Positions 24,037 through 36,600 are shown, numbered from the stretch's first letter. The stretch: 64,000 bases of DNA from Thelonectria olida (GCA_020736575.1 JAGPYM010000048.1:62001-126000); one strand, 5' to 3'. Numbers and translations are program-made. Notes: generated by a model not told the origin, from the letters alone.

Positions 24037-24983
24037 ATTGAATGTGACATTAGCTACCTCGTCTCCGGCTCCTCTTCCCTAAAGCCCCCAGTTGTCTCAA
24101 GATTCCTAAGAACCTAGAACCTATCTCCTGAACTACCTACGCATCTCTGTAGTCCTATTATTCCTATTTCCTGCGTCTTCCAGCTTCCATTTCCCAGCGT
24201 GCCCGGCTCAGGCGAAGCTTTCACCCACATTTGCACACACTGATACCCCCCTGAGTCCCTAAGTTAATTACGAAACACACCCGTAAGCCCTTTCTTCTTG
24301 CTTCCTTCCTTCCTTCCTTTCTTCTACCTTATTTACTACCACACGCCACTTCCTTATATCCTTCCCGTCCCAGCTTAAAAGGTACTATGTGTTGAGTGAA
24401 ATGGAGGAGGGCGAAAGCCCTTCAATCGAGAAAGGGTTACATCAACCCTATGTATGAGTCCATCATTTGTTAGCCGCCAAGCCACTCTTGCCCAACAGCT
24501 CTTCTCTCTCGGCCTGGTATTTCAGCGCAGTCACCTCGTAGCGATCGTGTGACGAAGAGAGCCAACAAAAGGGGCGTAGAGAAGCTGGCCAACCAGAGTG
24601 GGTAACCAGTGGTTAAAAGCACACTGGCCTATAGCGTGCATAGAAATAACAATGCGGTGGCATTGTTAGGCAATCACACATGATGGAGCGCGCTGGAAGC
24701 AAGTTCGCCCGCAATGGCGAAGGCAACCCATTGTCAAAGTCGGTCCTTTTCTATAAAGTTGTTTTGCCAGACGCTTGGTTCTTACCACCGATCTCAGCAA
24801 GTTTTGTCTGTCAAACCCTTCACCCTTACTCTTAGCTTACTTGAAGCTTGCTTCGAACTATTTACTTACCTTATTTACTCCAACACGCGGCGTTTCTCAT
24901 ATCCATGTCGTCCCGGGTTGAAACGCGTTAAAAAACAACTCGTCAAATCATCATTTTGACAACTCGTGCATTACTTTTCCGCC
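24037..24983. other. Upstream region with a repeated promoter-like block
   Basis: No gene. Two related blocks occur at about 24325-24385 and 24865-24930, both containing ACCTTATTTACT, a CCACACGCC/CAACACGCG word, then CATATCC/TATATCC and CCGTCCC/CGTCCCGGGTT. The second sits about 50-110 bases before the ATG at 24984. A CTTCC tract lies at about 24301-24320. Confidence 0.4.
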
Positions 24984-26832
24984 ATGGGTAGCGTCGAGGC
25001 GAACAATGCCAGGGTGTTAGTTGCACAAACATCCGCAGATGGTTCATCTCCCAAGTAAGTTGTCATTCTCTTACTCTCGTCTGCTTTTTCCATCGTCATC
25101 TCATCTTTTCCCTCTCCCATCTTCAACGCCTTGCCATGTTCCCTGCTGCACCCTGGTGAGTGATTTATCTGCGTCTCATCGTTGCGCCAAATGCCCAAAG
25201 GCTTCTGGGTTGTGGAATCTTGCAAGTCGTCATTGCCCTCAATCAGTCGCCCGAAGCATTCCAATAGGTCCACAGTCGATCCTTGCACATGCTTCTCATA
25301 TTCTTGCTTTCCTAACTCTGCGCGTCGTTATTTCCCTGTGGCCAAATGGTCTGAGACGAATCGAGCTTTCTGCACTCGACCTCTCACATTGGCTTAAACC
25401 AGCCTCCTTATCTTACCACCCGCACCAACATTTCCGTTTGCTCTTCTCCCCTCGCTTGGCAAAAGGCTAACACAACGACAGGCTGGTCAACGGCCGCAAG
25501 CAGTCTTTTATGGATGACTCCGAGAGCGAGCTGACCGATCCCGGAAGCAGTGTTGACTCCCAATTTAGCGTCAGCTGCATCGAGCTGGAAGACAAAATAG
25601 TTGTTGAAAATGGCAAGGAGAATCGAGAGTTTCCAATTCACCTTTCCTCAGACGAAGAAGACAAACCCATTGTCCACCGCCGTTCAAGGGGCAAACCAAC
25701 TCGAAGTAGCGCTAATAGCGTCATCCTCGGCTATTGGAGAGGCTCCACTGGAATCGACGAGAAGACAAGCCATGCAGTTATTGGTTTTCTTGATGTCCAA
25801 GAACGCCTAAGAATTCACATTAAAGACATCAACATCACAGGCGAACCCATCCCTAATGGGTATCCCTTACCCCCTGGCGCTGGAGGAAGATGGGTTACAT
25901 TTGAGCGTGTTGTCTTCTCGGACCACCTCGTTGGTTTAGACTTCGACCAAATCAAGGAGTACGTGAGGATCCGATCTAAGCAGCCCGACCCGAAGAGCGA
26001 GGAAGAGCGCAAGGCTACTGAGGAGGCAGCGGTGAAGGAGGCGACTCTCCGTGTGAAGCAGAACCCTGCCAACGACAACAACGCCAACTCGCCGTTCATC
26101 GCTTACGGCCTCGAGATGCCCGATAATCGAGTTACCCTTAGCCGACCAGATGTGAAGAGAAGAAGGGTCAGCGGCGCCTTCGCAGCCATCGACCCCGCTC
26201 CTCCCAACGGCGTTCCTCAAGCTCAAGAACCACCCCCTACACCCCCTCAACAGTCAACGACAACCCAGAGTTCGCGAGCTCCCGCTGACTCGCTTGAGCG
26301 ATCTCCTCGAGTTAGATATCAAAGCTATAATCTACGCCGTGTCGAGGCCAGAACCGAGAATCGCCCTCTTCGACAGCCACTTCCCGAGGCCGAGGCTCGC
26401 CCTCCCGTGAAGCGCGTGCAGCGTGTTGGCGCTCTTGAGCGAACGAATTCACTTGCTAAGCGCGAGATTGCCCGGGCTGAAGCTACTCAAGCTCGTGTTG
26501 AACGACATGCAGCTTCTCGTAGGCGTGCGACAGTGGCGGCGGCGGCTGCAGGTGCTGCCAATGCCGCTGCCGCTACGATTCCTTCGGTCAACGGGAGAGC
26601 GCAACTTCACGAATCTGAAGAAATGCAGCGTCTCAACAAAGTTTGGGCGCGTCAGGAAAACCTCCGAGTCAAGGCTGGGATGGAAGATGCTAAGATTTAC
26701 GGAGGAGTCAAGTACGAGCGGAAGGCGACGGGTCCTTTCATGGGCAAGCTTGTCTCACAAGGGACTATTCTTAACATCGATGGCGAGGATTTTGTCGAGT
26801 ATCGCGTTCTTACCAAGCCGTCCTTCTTTTGA
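24984..26832 (+). CDS. Unknown nuclear-type basic/acidic protein
   Basis: Not recognised. Exon 1 is 24984-25054 (MGSVEANNARVLVAQ...). A 427-nt intron follows at 25055-25481 (GTAAGT...GACAG), and exon 2 is 25482-26832. The frames join exactly (K-LVNGRKQSFMDD). The product is about 473 residues. The N-terminus is acidic (DDSESELTDPGSS, SSDEEDKP). A globular stretch at about residues 90-180 contains GYWRGSTGIDEKTSHAVIGF and RWVTFERVVFSDHLVGLDF. It is followed by basic/proline-rich low complexity (RPDVKRRRVSG), an Ala/Arg coiled-coil-like stretch (RREIARAEATQARVERHAA-type) and a conserved-looking C-terminus (KATGPFMGKLVSQGTIL, GEDFVEYRVL). It is likely nuclear by composition. The long first intron is unusual for this locus. 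The stop codon abuts a pogo transposase fragment, so the natural 3' end may have been lost. Confidence 0.65.
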
Positions 26833-27105
26833 TGTCTATTGCGATAGGGGTTTCACGCCGTATCGCCGTTTCTATATCGGAAAATGACTTGGGTGGAAAC
26901 CCGAAATCGGTTCAGCCTGGAAACCGGGAATGGGTTACAGTTATTCAGGCAATCAATACGGAAGGCTGGGCGATCGCGCCGTTTATCGTGGTTGCGGGCC
27001 AATATCACCTCGCCAGCTGGTACCGAGAAAGCAACCTCCCGGGCGATTGGGCTATCGCGACGACTCAAAATGGCTGGACCGATGAGACAGGTCTTCATAA
27101 ACTAT
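26826..27105 (+). pseudogene. pogo/Fot1-like transposase fragment
   Basis: The frame gives KSVQPGNREWVTVIQAIN, GWAIAPFIVVAGQYHLASWY and WAIATTQNGWTDE, the central DDE_1 region of pogo-like (Fot1/Tan1) transposases. About 90 residues remain of an expected 500 or more. It starts at the stop codon of the preceding gene and has no inverted repeats in view. Confidence 0.75.
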
Positions 27106-27110
27106 GTTAT

Positions 27111-28143
27111 TTAATCCGTGTTATTTCTTTCGCCTGCAGCCGCTAGTTCAGCCGCAGGAACTTCATTAGCAGCCTTTTCTACAGGTTGTGCAGAAGACCC
27201 CTCCATTTCGTAGATAACCTGAGCTCCGGTCTCATGAGCCGGCTTAGGAATGCAATCAGAATGAAGCTGCGCTTTATTGTATGGGGGGTCTAAGCCATCC
27301 GGCCTAGTCACCCTAGATTGCCTCCGCCAGATATAGACGACCGTGCCAAGGATGAGTGCCATGCCGAAGATAGAGCCCAGGATAGGTCCAGCTATCCAGC
27401 TCTTGTTTTCTGAGCTCCTACCTGTTGTGGGGGTATTGAAGTCAAATCAGGATATTAAAGCAGGGAGGGTTCAGCTTAACTCACTAGATGAACTATCTGG
27501 GGACATCGAAGGTGAATCGACTGGCATAACAGATGAGTTCGACAAACCAGACCTAGTCGATAGGCTTGGGGATTCTAAGGCTGTGGTTGACATGCTCGCC
27601 GTTATTGCCTCTTCTGGTACGACGTACGTCACAACTCCCACAGAGTCGTCAGTCCTAGTAAAGGTGCGCGTTGAGGAAGTCAACCCGATGTGACAGAAAT
27701 CCAGGTATTCGTCGAATTGTGGCCCAATAGCATCAACGTGGCCCGCAAGATTATCTGCAGTTGACTCCTGAAGGCATTTCCTGTAAATTTCAACAGCCGT
27801 GCGAAAGGTTGAGCCTGGATTGCAGAGCTCGCTTGTCTTGCCTTCGGCCTCGGCAATTTTTAATGCGTTATCTAGATCATGAATTAGTGAGATCATCTTG
27901 TAAGATGGGCGATTTATTGGCGCTCTGTGGGAGACAACGTACCTTGTTCCTCCACGCACCAGCTGTTTTGGCTCCTGGATGACCCTGTGAGGCCGTCCAT
28001 GGCTCTGTGATTTCCAAGTCCGCTCTAATGCCTAGCAAGGCGTTTAGGGACCAGACAATTTCTAGTTTAAGAACTAATTGTACGAGAGAACAAGAAAGAG
28101 AGAAGACGGCAGAGATAATAGTGTTGTAGTTGGCCGATATCAC
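27111..28143 (-). CDS. Single-pass membrane protein, unknown function
   Basis: Minus-strand gene with at least three exons. The upstream exon (ending 27943) contains ADLEITEPWTASQGHPG. An intron at 27942-27897 (46 nt) precedes an exon with KTSELCNPGSTFRTAV, IYRKCLQE and FDEYLDFC, then a Ser/Thr-rich stalk. An intron at 27484-27422 (63 nt) precedes the last exon: SSENKSWIAGPILGSIFG, a hydrophobic helix to VVYIWRRQS, and a cytosolic tail (KAQLHSDCIPKP, VYEMEGS-type) ending NNTD. This layout (short Cys-bearing ectodomain, Ser/Thr stalk, one helix, short tail) is common among fungal WSC/Mid2-like surface proteins. No ATG is found in the first exon, so the 5' end is unresolved and may lie beyond 28143. 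Confidence 0.6.
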
Positions 28144-30350
28144 GTCATACGCACGTCAGATGAGACAAATGGCGCACATCCCTGCCCTGTGGCTGAAGAG
28201 GGTATTGCCACACTGGCAGAGAACCATGTGGCCCTAAATTCTATAAACTACAGCCCAAATATATCAATTCATGCTGGCATAGGAGCGACTAAAATATATT
28301 ATACCGGTATCAACGAGGCTTCGTCCCCTGATCAAGATGCAGCGAGAAACCACATATCACACGTCACTTGGCCGCCACAACAAAGGAGTTTGCCCCCGAA
28401 TGAGCTCCTCTGCGCGCGCATCGCCATCTGGACGACTGGAGGACGTTTTCGCAAAGAACTGGGAGATTTTATCCTCCACAGAATACTGTGAATATACCAT
28501 AATTGTAAAAGAGGCAAGACTTAGTGGGGGATAGAGGTGTGATCGAAGGAGGTGAGCGACGGAGGGGGTTGCCTGAGCCTTGCTTGTGACAATACAACCG
28601 CTATATACCTAGGGGCCTCCACGTGCAGTCCCTCTTGTCTCAGGTGTGTGAAAAAAAAAAACCATCTCTTATTTAACCAGCCAACCAGGCGGCGGCTCTA
28701 GATCTGGGACCCCGTCCATCTGTGAGCCAACACAGGAGAGGCAAACCGGTCGCGGTTTGCGCAAAGGAGCCTTGAGGAACGAAGTTAGATATTGCTGATT
28801 ATAATGTTCTCCTCAACGATACAACCACAATAACGCATCCAAGCTCTGAATGTTCAGTGTTCGGGTTGAGATTGGTTTAAGACTCGGAAGAGCGATCGAG
28901 GTATGGGAATTAAGGCCTTAGCGACGCCAATGCTAGCGTCCTAGATCAGAGTTGCACTGCAATTTTAGCCTCTGCTGTTGATCTCCCGGACTTGGACTGG
29001 ATAGAGTTGCTCCAGGGCTAGAGCAAATCAGAATGCAAGGTTAAGCGCTAACGCTACGGGGTGGGCCAACAAGACTGCGAGCCTGAGGTTGGAGTATTTG
29101 CGGCTGGGCTTGGTCACATCCAGACATGACTTCGATGTCATACATGTACATACCTTGGTCAATGATGCTCAGACATTGCTCTAGAATTAGAGTAATCAAG
29201 ATTACGGGTTACTCGAGCAATAAGGGTACTCCATCGAGCGGCAAGTGGTCTCTTCGACAGTCAGCCTTTTGGGGCCCAAAGAAGTCAAGCAGCACGAATG
29301 GAACGACTCAAAATTTGACAAAGACAGTCAGCACATCTTCCGGCGATTCTGTGGGCATTGGAGATTTGACTTGATTATCCTCGATTAATTTGAGTTCAAA
29401 TAACCTTTTAGCTTTAAGAGACTAAAGAAATCGTTCTCCCGTTGAGCATACTCCGCGCCTTCAATTGGCTACACTCCGGTAATCTTGAGCACGTACTTGG
29501 GGAGACAATCTGGCAGCCAAAAGTGAACAAAACTTTCCACATTACGAATCATTTTGCTTCCTGTCACCTTGATCCATTTCTGGACAGCTTAACAACTTGC
29601 TCTTTAACAGCTAGCAAGACTGGAGATTACAACCCCATGTCCATTTCGTGACCATAAATTCCCCCAAGGAACTATGGTCTCGCATCAAAGGAATGGATCA
29701 AGCTGTGGGTCGATTCAGCTCTACCCACCAGAAGTTGTCTTGAACCATTTCTTGCGTCCATTTCCGGGCCATGGTGTGCTACCTAGGCACCTACAAAAAG
29801 CACTTTCTTGACCACCCGGGGATTCTGGGTCACCTGTCCCACTCTATGTCACATTCTGGCTGTGAGTTCACAACTTGCATGACATATGCATGTTTGACTG
29901 AAAAAATGGGGTCTTTATGACATGCTTTCTCAAGTCTTGAGCGCCTAAGCATGGACAGGTAGATGCATAACCAGTATTTGTGTAGCACCGCGTTGCTAGA
30001 CGGGGCGTTGCACAGAATCGCTACGCACTGACCTCCGTCAGGAGGTGGAGCTTATATGCACTGCCCCGCGTTATGTAGATAAATGATAGCTAATTACGGA
30101 GTATCCAGTGAGAATTGTAGCTCTGTCAGGTCCTGGAAAGTGCGCCAAAGTACCAAGAAGTCAGTGAAGAATGGACCAACAACATTCGCGGTGAGAAGAG
30201 CGCTCAATGCTAGTCGCACTTCACCTAGATGAGGTATCCGATGTGGCTGATATGGTACCCACGAGTTTGCCACAGTAATGAGTGTGGCAGTGCCACATTC
30301 TACCTGACGCGTTGAACAGCGCGAACGACCCGCGTTAGCCCAGCACAAAC
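28144..30350. other. AT-leaning DNA without recognised genes
   Basis: Short frames (for example 29126-29374) have no family resemblance, and no complete repeat was identified. It may hold the missing 5' exon of the minus-strand gene ending at 28143. Confidence 0.45.
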
Positions 30351-30354
30351 TTTC

Positions 30355-31260
30355 CAAGTGATGCAATACAAGCTTCTTAAGTATGCCAAGGAAGAAGCTC
30401 GGAAGGCAACACAGCATGGAGCCACTCCTGAAGAACAGCTCCCCAGCATGCGGTCGACGACGCTCAGAATCGCACGATCGAAAGTCAATATTGATGCGGC
30501 ATTGCCAGAAAAAGTTGGCAAACACTCCAAGCGAGTAGATACGGCACTGCCGGGCAAACACACCAAGCAACTCTATGACCAACTGTCATGGAAAGAGGCT
30601 AATGTGCTCGCTCAGCTCAGAACGGGCATGGCAAGACTGAACGCATATCTGTTCCACATTAAAGCGGTACCATCGGACCAGTGTGATTGTGGACAAGCGA
30701 GAGAGACAGTTGAACACTTCCTCTTCCGATGCCGAAAGTGGATAGCACACCGTACAGAAATGCTTCAATGCACTGACACCCGGAGAGGTAATATCTCCTT
30801 CTATCTGGGAGGGAAGTCACCGTCAGACGATCAAAAGTGGCGGCCAAACTTGGAAGCTGTGCGAGCAACTATCCGGTTTGCATTGGCCACAGGCCGCCTT
30901 GATGCAAATTAACCAGACACAAACTTGAACACACACTCACCCCACTAACCCACCATTCTAACCGAACTCAACCCTCACCCCATGCCAAAACAGCGAACAC
31001 CGCTTCAGCCGCCGTAGATAGGACACTGAACACTTGAAGAATAGGCTTCAAGCTAGCTCGCTAATAGTACTACTAACCCGTGGGAATCCGCAGAAAATGA
31101 AAGAGGAATATTAGGTTAGGAAGCATAAGCAACAAGCGGACACAGAATGGGCTGAAGGAGACCTTGGTACAATTTGGGCAATGTATATGTATATTAGTAA
31201 TTAGTGCCCTTTCGGCTCAAGAGCCGCCGGGCGTAATAAATTGCGTTGCGTTGCGTTGCA
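30355..31260 (+). mobile_element. LINE family A fragment with 3' tail
   Basis: A 5'-truncated copy. The coding part (to 30912) reads SMRSTTLRIARSKVNIDAAL, LRTGMARLNAYLFHIKAV, CDCGQARETVEHFLFRC and ends LATGRLDAN, aligning with LINE A at 19540-20014. The 3' UTR has CCGCCGTAGATAGGACACTG and the ACACTTGAAGAATAGGCTTC stem, ending CCGCCGGGCGTAATAAATTG with GCGTT repeats (31242-31259). The position equivalent to the LINE B target (30989-31001, AACAGCGAACACC) is empty and differs from the 13-mer at three positions. Confidence 0.85.
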
Positions 31261-32454
31261 ATACACGATACTAGGGATCTCTGGATGACAGAGGATGTGT
31301 GATTTCCTGTATATTTTTCTATTGTCGACTGCAGCAACCGCTCAGACGCACTCGGCCGAACACCCCCGAACAAAGGGACCATCTTGTCTCGCCCACGCGC
31401 CCCTCATCTGTCTCAAACGTCGCGAAGTGGCAAAGCCTGAGTACAGCCTTCGTGTCCTGGCTTGAAAATTGAGTGGTGGCCTGCCCGTGAAGGCAACTCT
31501 GTTGACTCCGCCTAAAGGCTTAGAATAATAGAAGAAAGTGACAGCCGATCCTGATTCGACCTGAATTTTGCCTCGCTTAACATGTGTAACAGTCTCCATG
31601 ACAAGGCGGCGGCGATTAATTGTCGGAAAGATTCCAGATAAAACGATCGGAACGACATGTGCGTAGTTGGGTAAGAGCAGAGCACGTGGCCCCTCGATGC
31701 GACAGCAGATCCCAGTGCCTTCTTCTTTCCTGATCTAGAGGGCTAATTAGCATCATCCCTGCTTATCTGTGTAATTGATGAGACCTTTCCGGCTTGTATC
31801 AAGGCTCTTGACAATGATCTCTGTGCAGAGTTCAACCTTCGGTTTCTCTCATGAACCACCGACATCCCTTCGGGCCTTGGTTCATATTTCATTCCGCTTG
31901 TACCCTCAGCAAGGATAGAAAGGATGTGGACGTCAACGACGAATCGTTCTTGCCTCACCGAGTGACATCTTCCCTCCATACTTGGCTCGGTTTGGTCCTT
32001 CGCGGGTGTTCGATAAGTAGATCGGCTTTGATGAATTCAATTCACTATAGTTCAATTTCTACGTTTTTATACTTGGATTCATCTGATCGTCATGCGCAAA
32101 TTAGCTGCGGTGGAAATTGGATGGACTGGAGGCTTCTCAACTTCACCACCGCGTCCCATCTGAAGCTGGGGCTTTCAAATCGAAAAGCCCTCATCTCACC
32201 ACATCGATGCGAGCGGCCCCGACAGTAAAATGACAGTGGAGTTGGGTCACGGAGTCCTGCCCCGCCAGCGCCCATCCTCCACCTGTTCATGGCCAACGCG
32301 GATGGAGTTCTCGCCTGATAGGGTGCTGGTAACCTCGACCCCTAATGGCGGATTACCGATCTAAAGATTGGAGACACTGAAGCAGGGGCTAATGCCGCAA
32401 AGAAACAGGAACCCTTGGCGAAACTGCGGGACATCCTCGGCGAGAGTAGTGGCG
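31261..32454. other. No recognised gene
   Basis: Short frames on both strands without family marks. The 3' flank of the truncated LINE B copy 3 lies here, from about 32455 downward, and contains no LINE A sequence that I can see. Confidence 0.45.
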
Positions 32455-33145
32455 GCAGAGGGTGTTGATGGGTAAGGGGATTGCTTGCAGCCGGGGCGAG
32501 GCCGCGACAGTGCTGTACGTAGGCACGGGAGCAGATTTGGCATCAGTGAGCGCCTGATTCCAGGAATCTAGAAAGCTGTCGGCAAACTTTTGAGCGAACT
32601 CTCGCTCGAGTCTAGTGGTGAATTGTTTTGCAGCTTCTTCGAATTTAGCACAGAAGGCCTGAAACACCTTCAACTTGGCATTGTACTCCTCCACACGCTC
32701 GCGCGCGAGACTATTGGCTGACTCAATAATGGAGACTGGTTGCTGTTCGGTGGTCCAAGCAGGATCGGGAGAGGTGGGGGGACAGGCGAGCTGGGCTCCT
32801 TCCGTGGCCGCAGCAGCAGAGATCGCATTGAGAGGCGAAGATGGCGTTTGGGCCGTCCTCCCGAAGGCGGGCGGGACACCAACAGGTCCATTCACAACAG
32901 CTGGGCTGTTTTGCAAGAGGGCTGTGCGGGCTCCTCGATTGAGATTGGCGGGAGTGTGGATTCCCAGGTCGAAGGGATCTGGGACAGCGGGCGGGCGGGT
33001 GGTGGCCGATGCCATCGCCGCCGCCATCGGCTGCGCGGAGCGCAGGATTGCGGTTGTTGAGGTGCACTTGTTAGGGCGAAAGGTGTAATTTGGGCTACTT
33101 TCTTAACATCTGCATGCCAAGAAAGTAAGATGACAACAGAAGGTG
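32455..33145 (-). mobile_element. LINE family B copy 3, 5' end only (ORF1 N-terminus)
   Basis: Minus strand, 5' UTR from 33145, ORF1 from about 33027 (PDPFDLGIHTPANLNRGART, FQAFCAKFEEAAKQF) to about 32460, where similarity to the complete copy stops (near TYSTVAASP). The open frame continues into unrelated sequence to 32389. The copy keeps the 5' end and lacks the 3' end, the reverse of ordinary LINE truncation. Its 5' terminus is adjacent to the 3' tail of copy 2 with only the 13-mer between them. Confidence 0.8.
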
Positions 33146-33657
33146 GGTGCCTGCTGTCTATGTATGTATGTATGTATATTTTTCGTCCGGGAGGCCGTGA
33201 GGCCCGTAAAGTCCCCTATGGGGGCACAGGACGTGCTGAGCTAGAATCTCTAATGCTAAAGTCTACGTAGTGCTAAAAGGTGGGGTTGTGTTTAGTCATT
33301 CGCGACGCGAAATTTGAGCCTCCCTTTTCTTCTCGTAAAACGCAGAACAGACCACTATCCAGCATATCATCGGCACGAAGGCGCATTGTTTCGGGCTTGC
33401 TACCCGTCAGCGGGATGGCCAAGCACGGCTGTGACAATAGTAGCCGCTGTATGAACCCATCTCCAACAGGGAGAGGGAGGGCTGGGATGAGGCCCTGGAC
33501 GCGGCTGCACGAGGCGGCCTCAGGTGGTCTCAGTCAGATGAAGGGTGCTGCAACACCCCTCGTCTAGTCGAGCCCAGGTAATTGAAGAACAGGAACAAAA
33601 GAGAAGAGAAAATAAAGGGAGAGGAGGAGACGCGAGTGCGTCTCGGGTCAGCCTTGT

Positions 33658-36600
33658 CTAGTGATGAGGGCAGATCTTTTCGAAAAAGGCGCTTGATTTG
33701 GCCAGCTTGATGTACTTGTCGAAATCTCTTCCTATTGCGAGGTTGACCGCTGCAGTCGGCGAGGGGACAAGCCTCATTCGACATCGCGGCGGTACCTTTC
33801 TGCAGTAGAAGACATGGTCAGGTGCTTTGCGTCGACCGCACGAGCAGATCACCCGCGCATCGTTGTGGTTGAATCTTTCGTGGTATGCAGCGAAGTCCCC
33901 ATGGAGGGATCTTGCTGCGAGCAGATGGTGCAAAGCTGTCCGAGGGAGTGAGAGCTCCGGTGGGCAGCGTATAGTCGCCTTGAGATTGAATTTCCTGTAC
34001 TGCTCGGGGGCGGAAGTTGACCACCATGTTTCGAAAGCTTCTTTCGGTTTTTGCCTCGCCATCTTTCGCACGTATGCCAGCGTCGGCTGAGTGCCCTCCG
34101 GCTCCGGCAGCGACGAAGCAGATTTTGCCAGTTTGTCGGCTTGTTCGTTGCCGGGAATGTTCGTGTGGCCAGGTATCCAGCGCACTTGTGTAGCTCCATG
34201 TGATGCAGCTAAAGCCTGGAACTCGAGGAAGACTTCTTGTGAGGAGTCAGACGGTGTGCCGCGTAGGCATGTGGCGGCTGCCAGGTTGTCTAGGCAGACT
34301 ACGATGTCCTGTGTCGCTGATCCTGGGAGGTCTAGGGCGGCCTTAAGGCCCTCCAGTGCTCCTGTAGCTTCAGCATCAAAGACCTCGACAGGTCCGAGGC
34401 GGCCTGAGCCGTTGGAGATGGGGAGGTTGTTCTGGTGAATGGCGAAGCCGTAGCTGGCTGCTCCCTTTGAGGACAAGGAGCCGTCTGAGTATACGATCAA
34501 GGTAAGTGAGTTTACTGACTGGATCCACTGGAGGAAGGCCTCAGCAGATTCTTCTTTCGATGCTATCTGTAAGGGTGTTCTCTGTTCCTTGTCGAAGCAT
34601 TGCTGGATGAGGGACGGCCGCGTGCAGGGTGCGAGGAGCTCATCGGCTCGTCGAAGACGGGTCCTGAAGCTGCTCTCTGATGGGGTTTGGTACCTCCGCT
34701 TGATGAGCATATGGTATGTGGGTTGTCTGGGTGGAAGTGTGCGCTTCGCGAGGGGGTGGGCCTCGTCGAGGGATTTAAGTCGAGCGGAGAAACGGTATCG
34801 ACGTGCTTCAAGAAGCTGAGCGACTGGCGGTATCCCGCTTTCCCGATGGAGGATGGCGATAGGGGTCGTCCTCCAGGCGGGGAGTATAGCTCGCATAGAT
34901 TGGTTAATGGCCTTGTTCATTCTCCGCAAGAAGTGTTGGATACTTGATGGCCGGTCTTTAGAGGGTTGGTTCCACCGCGGCCGGGTTGCACCTGGGTACC
35001 ATACTTCAGCGCCATAGAGCAGGACTGGTTCAACGCACGCCCTGACGGCGCTCCGCACAGCACTGGGCAGCGGGCCGTGTTTCGTGTTGGTGAGTCCTCG
35101 TAGATGGTGGGCGACAGCCTGTGCTTTAGCCGTCCACTTCTCTACGTGGGCTCGAAATGATAGGCTGCTGTCCAGCCAGATGCCTAGCCAGCGCATAGCT
35201 GCTTCAGGGTGCTTCTCGACATCACCATGGCGTATTGCCGGTGCAGTCTTTAGTTTGCTCCGAGAGAAGTGCATGACTTCCGTCTTCTTAGGGTCGAAAG
35301 ATACCCCGTTTTCCGCGCCCCAGCGGACTAGTTCTTCGACGGACTTTGATGCTGCAGCGGCTGTTTCCTCTACCGTGTCGCCTGTGCACAGGATGCCTGT
35401 GTCGTCTGCATAGCCGAATCGGCCCTGAGGGTTGCTTAGTCGGTAGATGGGCTCTGTATACAGCAGAAAAAGGATCGGCGATACCGGCGATCCCTGAGGG
35501 AGACCGCACTGGAGAGGAGATAGCGGGGTGATAGTATCTTGGTATCTGACGCAGGCAGATCGGTCGTCCATGAAGGATCCGGCCCATCGTGCGAGATGTT
35601 CCGGCCAGCCTTGTTCGCGGAGCCGCAAAATCAGTCTGTTGCGCAGGACAGTGTCGAACGCGCCTTGGATATCCATCGTGACCAGGGTGGCCACCTTCTT
35701 GCGAGCAAATGCTTCCTCAATGTCGTGAACTAGGGCAGCCACGAGGTCTGTCGCAGACCTCTTCGGGAGCGCCCCAGCTTGTGGGTGAAGGACTCCGTAG
35801 TGAATACATGCCCACGCGAGACGGCGCGCGACCAACCGTTCTAGCCCCTTGCCGAGACAAGAAAGCAGAGAGATAGGTCGCCATGCCCGCGGCTCCGTCA
35901 GGTCTCTACGTCCAGGTTTGGCGATCATGACCACCTCGGCCGCCCTGAAAGGTTTCGGGTGGTGGCCTATGGCCAGGCACCCCTCGAAGAGGCGGCGAAC
36001 GTGTGTTCCGATGATATGCCATACTGCTGTGAGGAGTTTGACTGTGATGTTATCTGCCCCCGGGGATGTATTCCCGGTACGGAGTGTCGCGTCCTGTGCT
36101 TCTTCTAGGGAGATTTCCTGCGGGAATGGGATCGTTTTGCGAGGGCTGACCTGGATCCAGGGTTCCTGGATATCGTCCTCAGCTGTTCGGCGCTCTAGAG
36201 TGGCTCGCCGGAGCGCGTTGGCCTTGTCGAGCTGGGTTTCGTAGACCACGTCGTCCACTTGCAGTGGAGGGGGTTGGAAGGCTCCTGGTGATCTCAGCCA
36301 CCGCACGGCCTTGAAAACGGAGCTGCTATCTGAGAAGCTGTCGATCAGGTTCCGCCAATAGAGCCTTTTGGCACGGCGGACCACTTGGTGGAAATCTCGT
36401 TTCGCTAGCTGAACCTCTTGGTTGAATCCGAGGGGGTAGAGTCTTCTGATCGCACGGTATCCGGCTGCGGCCCGGGCGCACTCTTCGGTCCACCAGGGAG
36501 CGTTGCGCGCTCCCTTCCTCGCAGGCCGGCCCGCCGCCTTTGCTGCTGATTGTAAGAGGTTCACAAGCGCAGATGCGAGCTCGTCTAGCTCTAATGGGCC

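Noticed and set aside
32675..33088. Plus-strand frames opposite LINE B ORF1 (also 38732-39175)
   Set aside because: Shadows of the Ala/Pro-rich ORF1; the same frames occur in both copies only because the DNA is related.
33160..33180. TATG/CATA tetranucleotide tracts as CRISPR-like or telomeric repeats
   Set aside because: They are the 3' tails of LINE B copies (also at 23766 and 59629); short and without spacers.
35849..36244. Long open frames opposite LINE B ORF2 (also 36503-37027, 35084-35413)
   Set aside because: They mirror the coding strand of the reverse transcriptase and appear identically opposite copy 1; no family resemblance.
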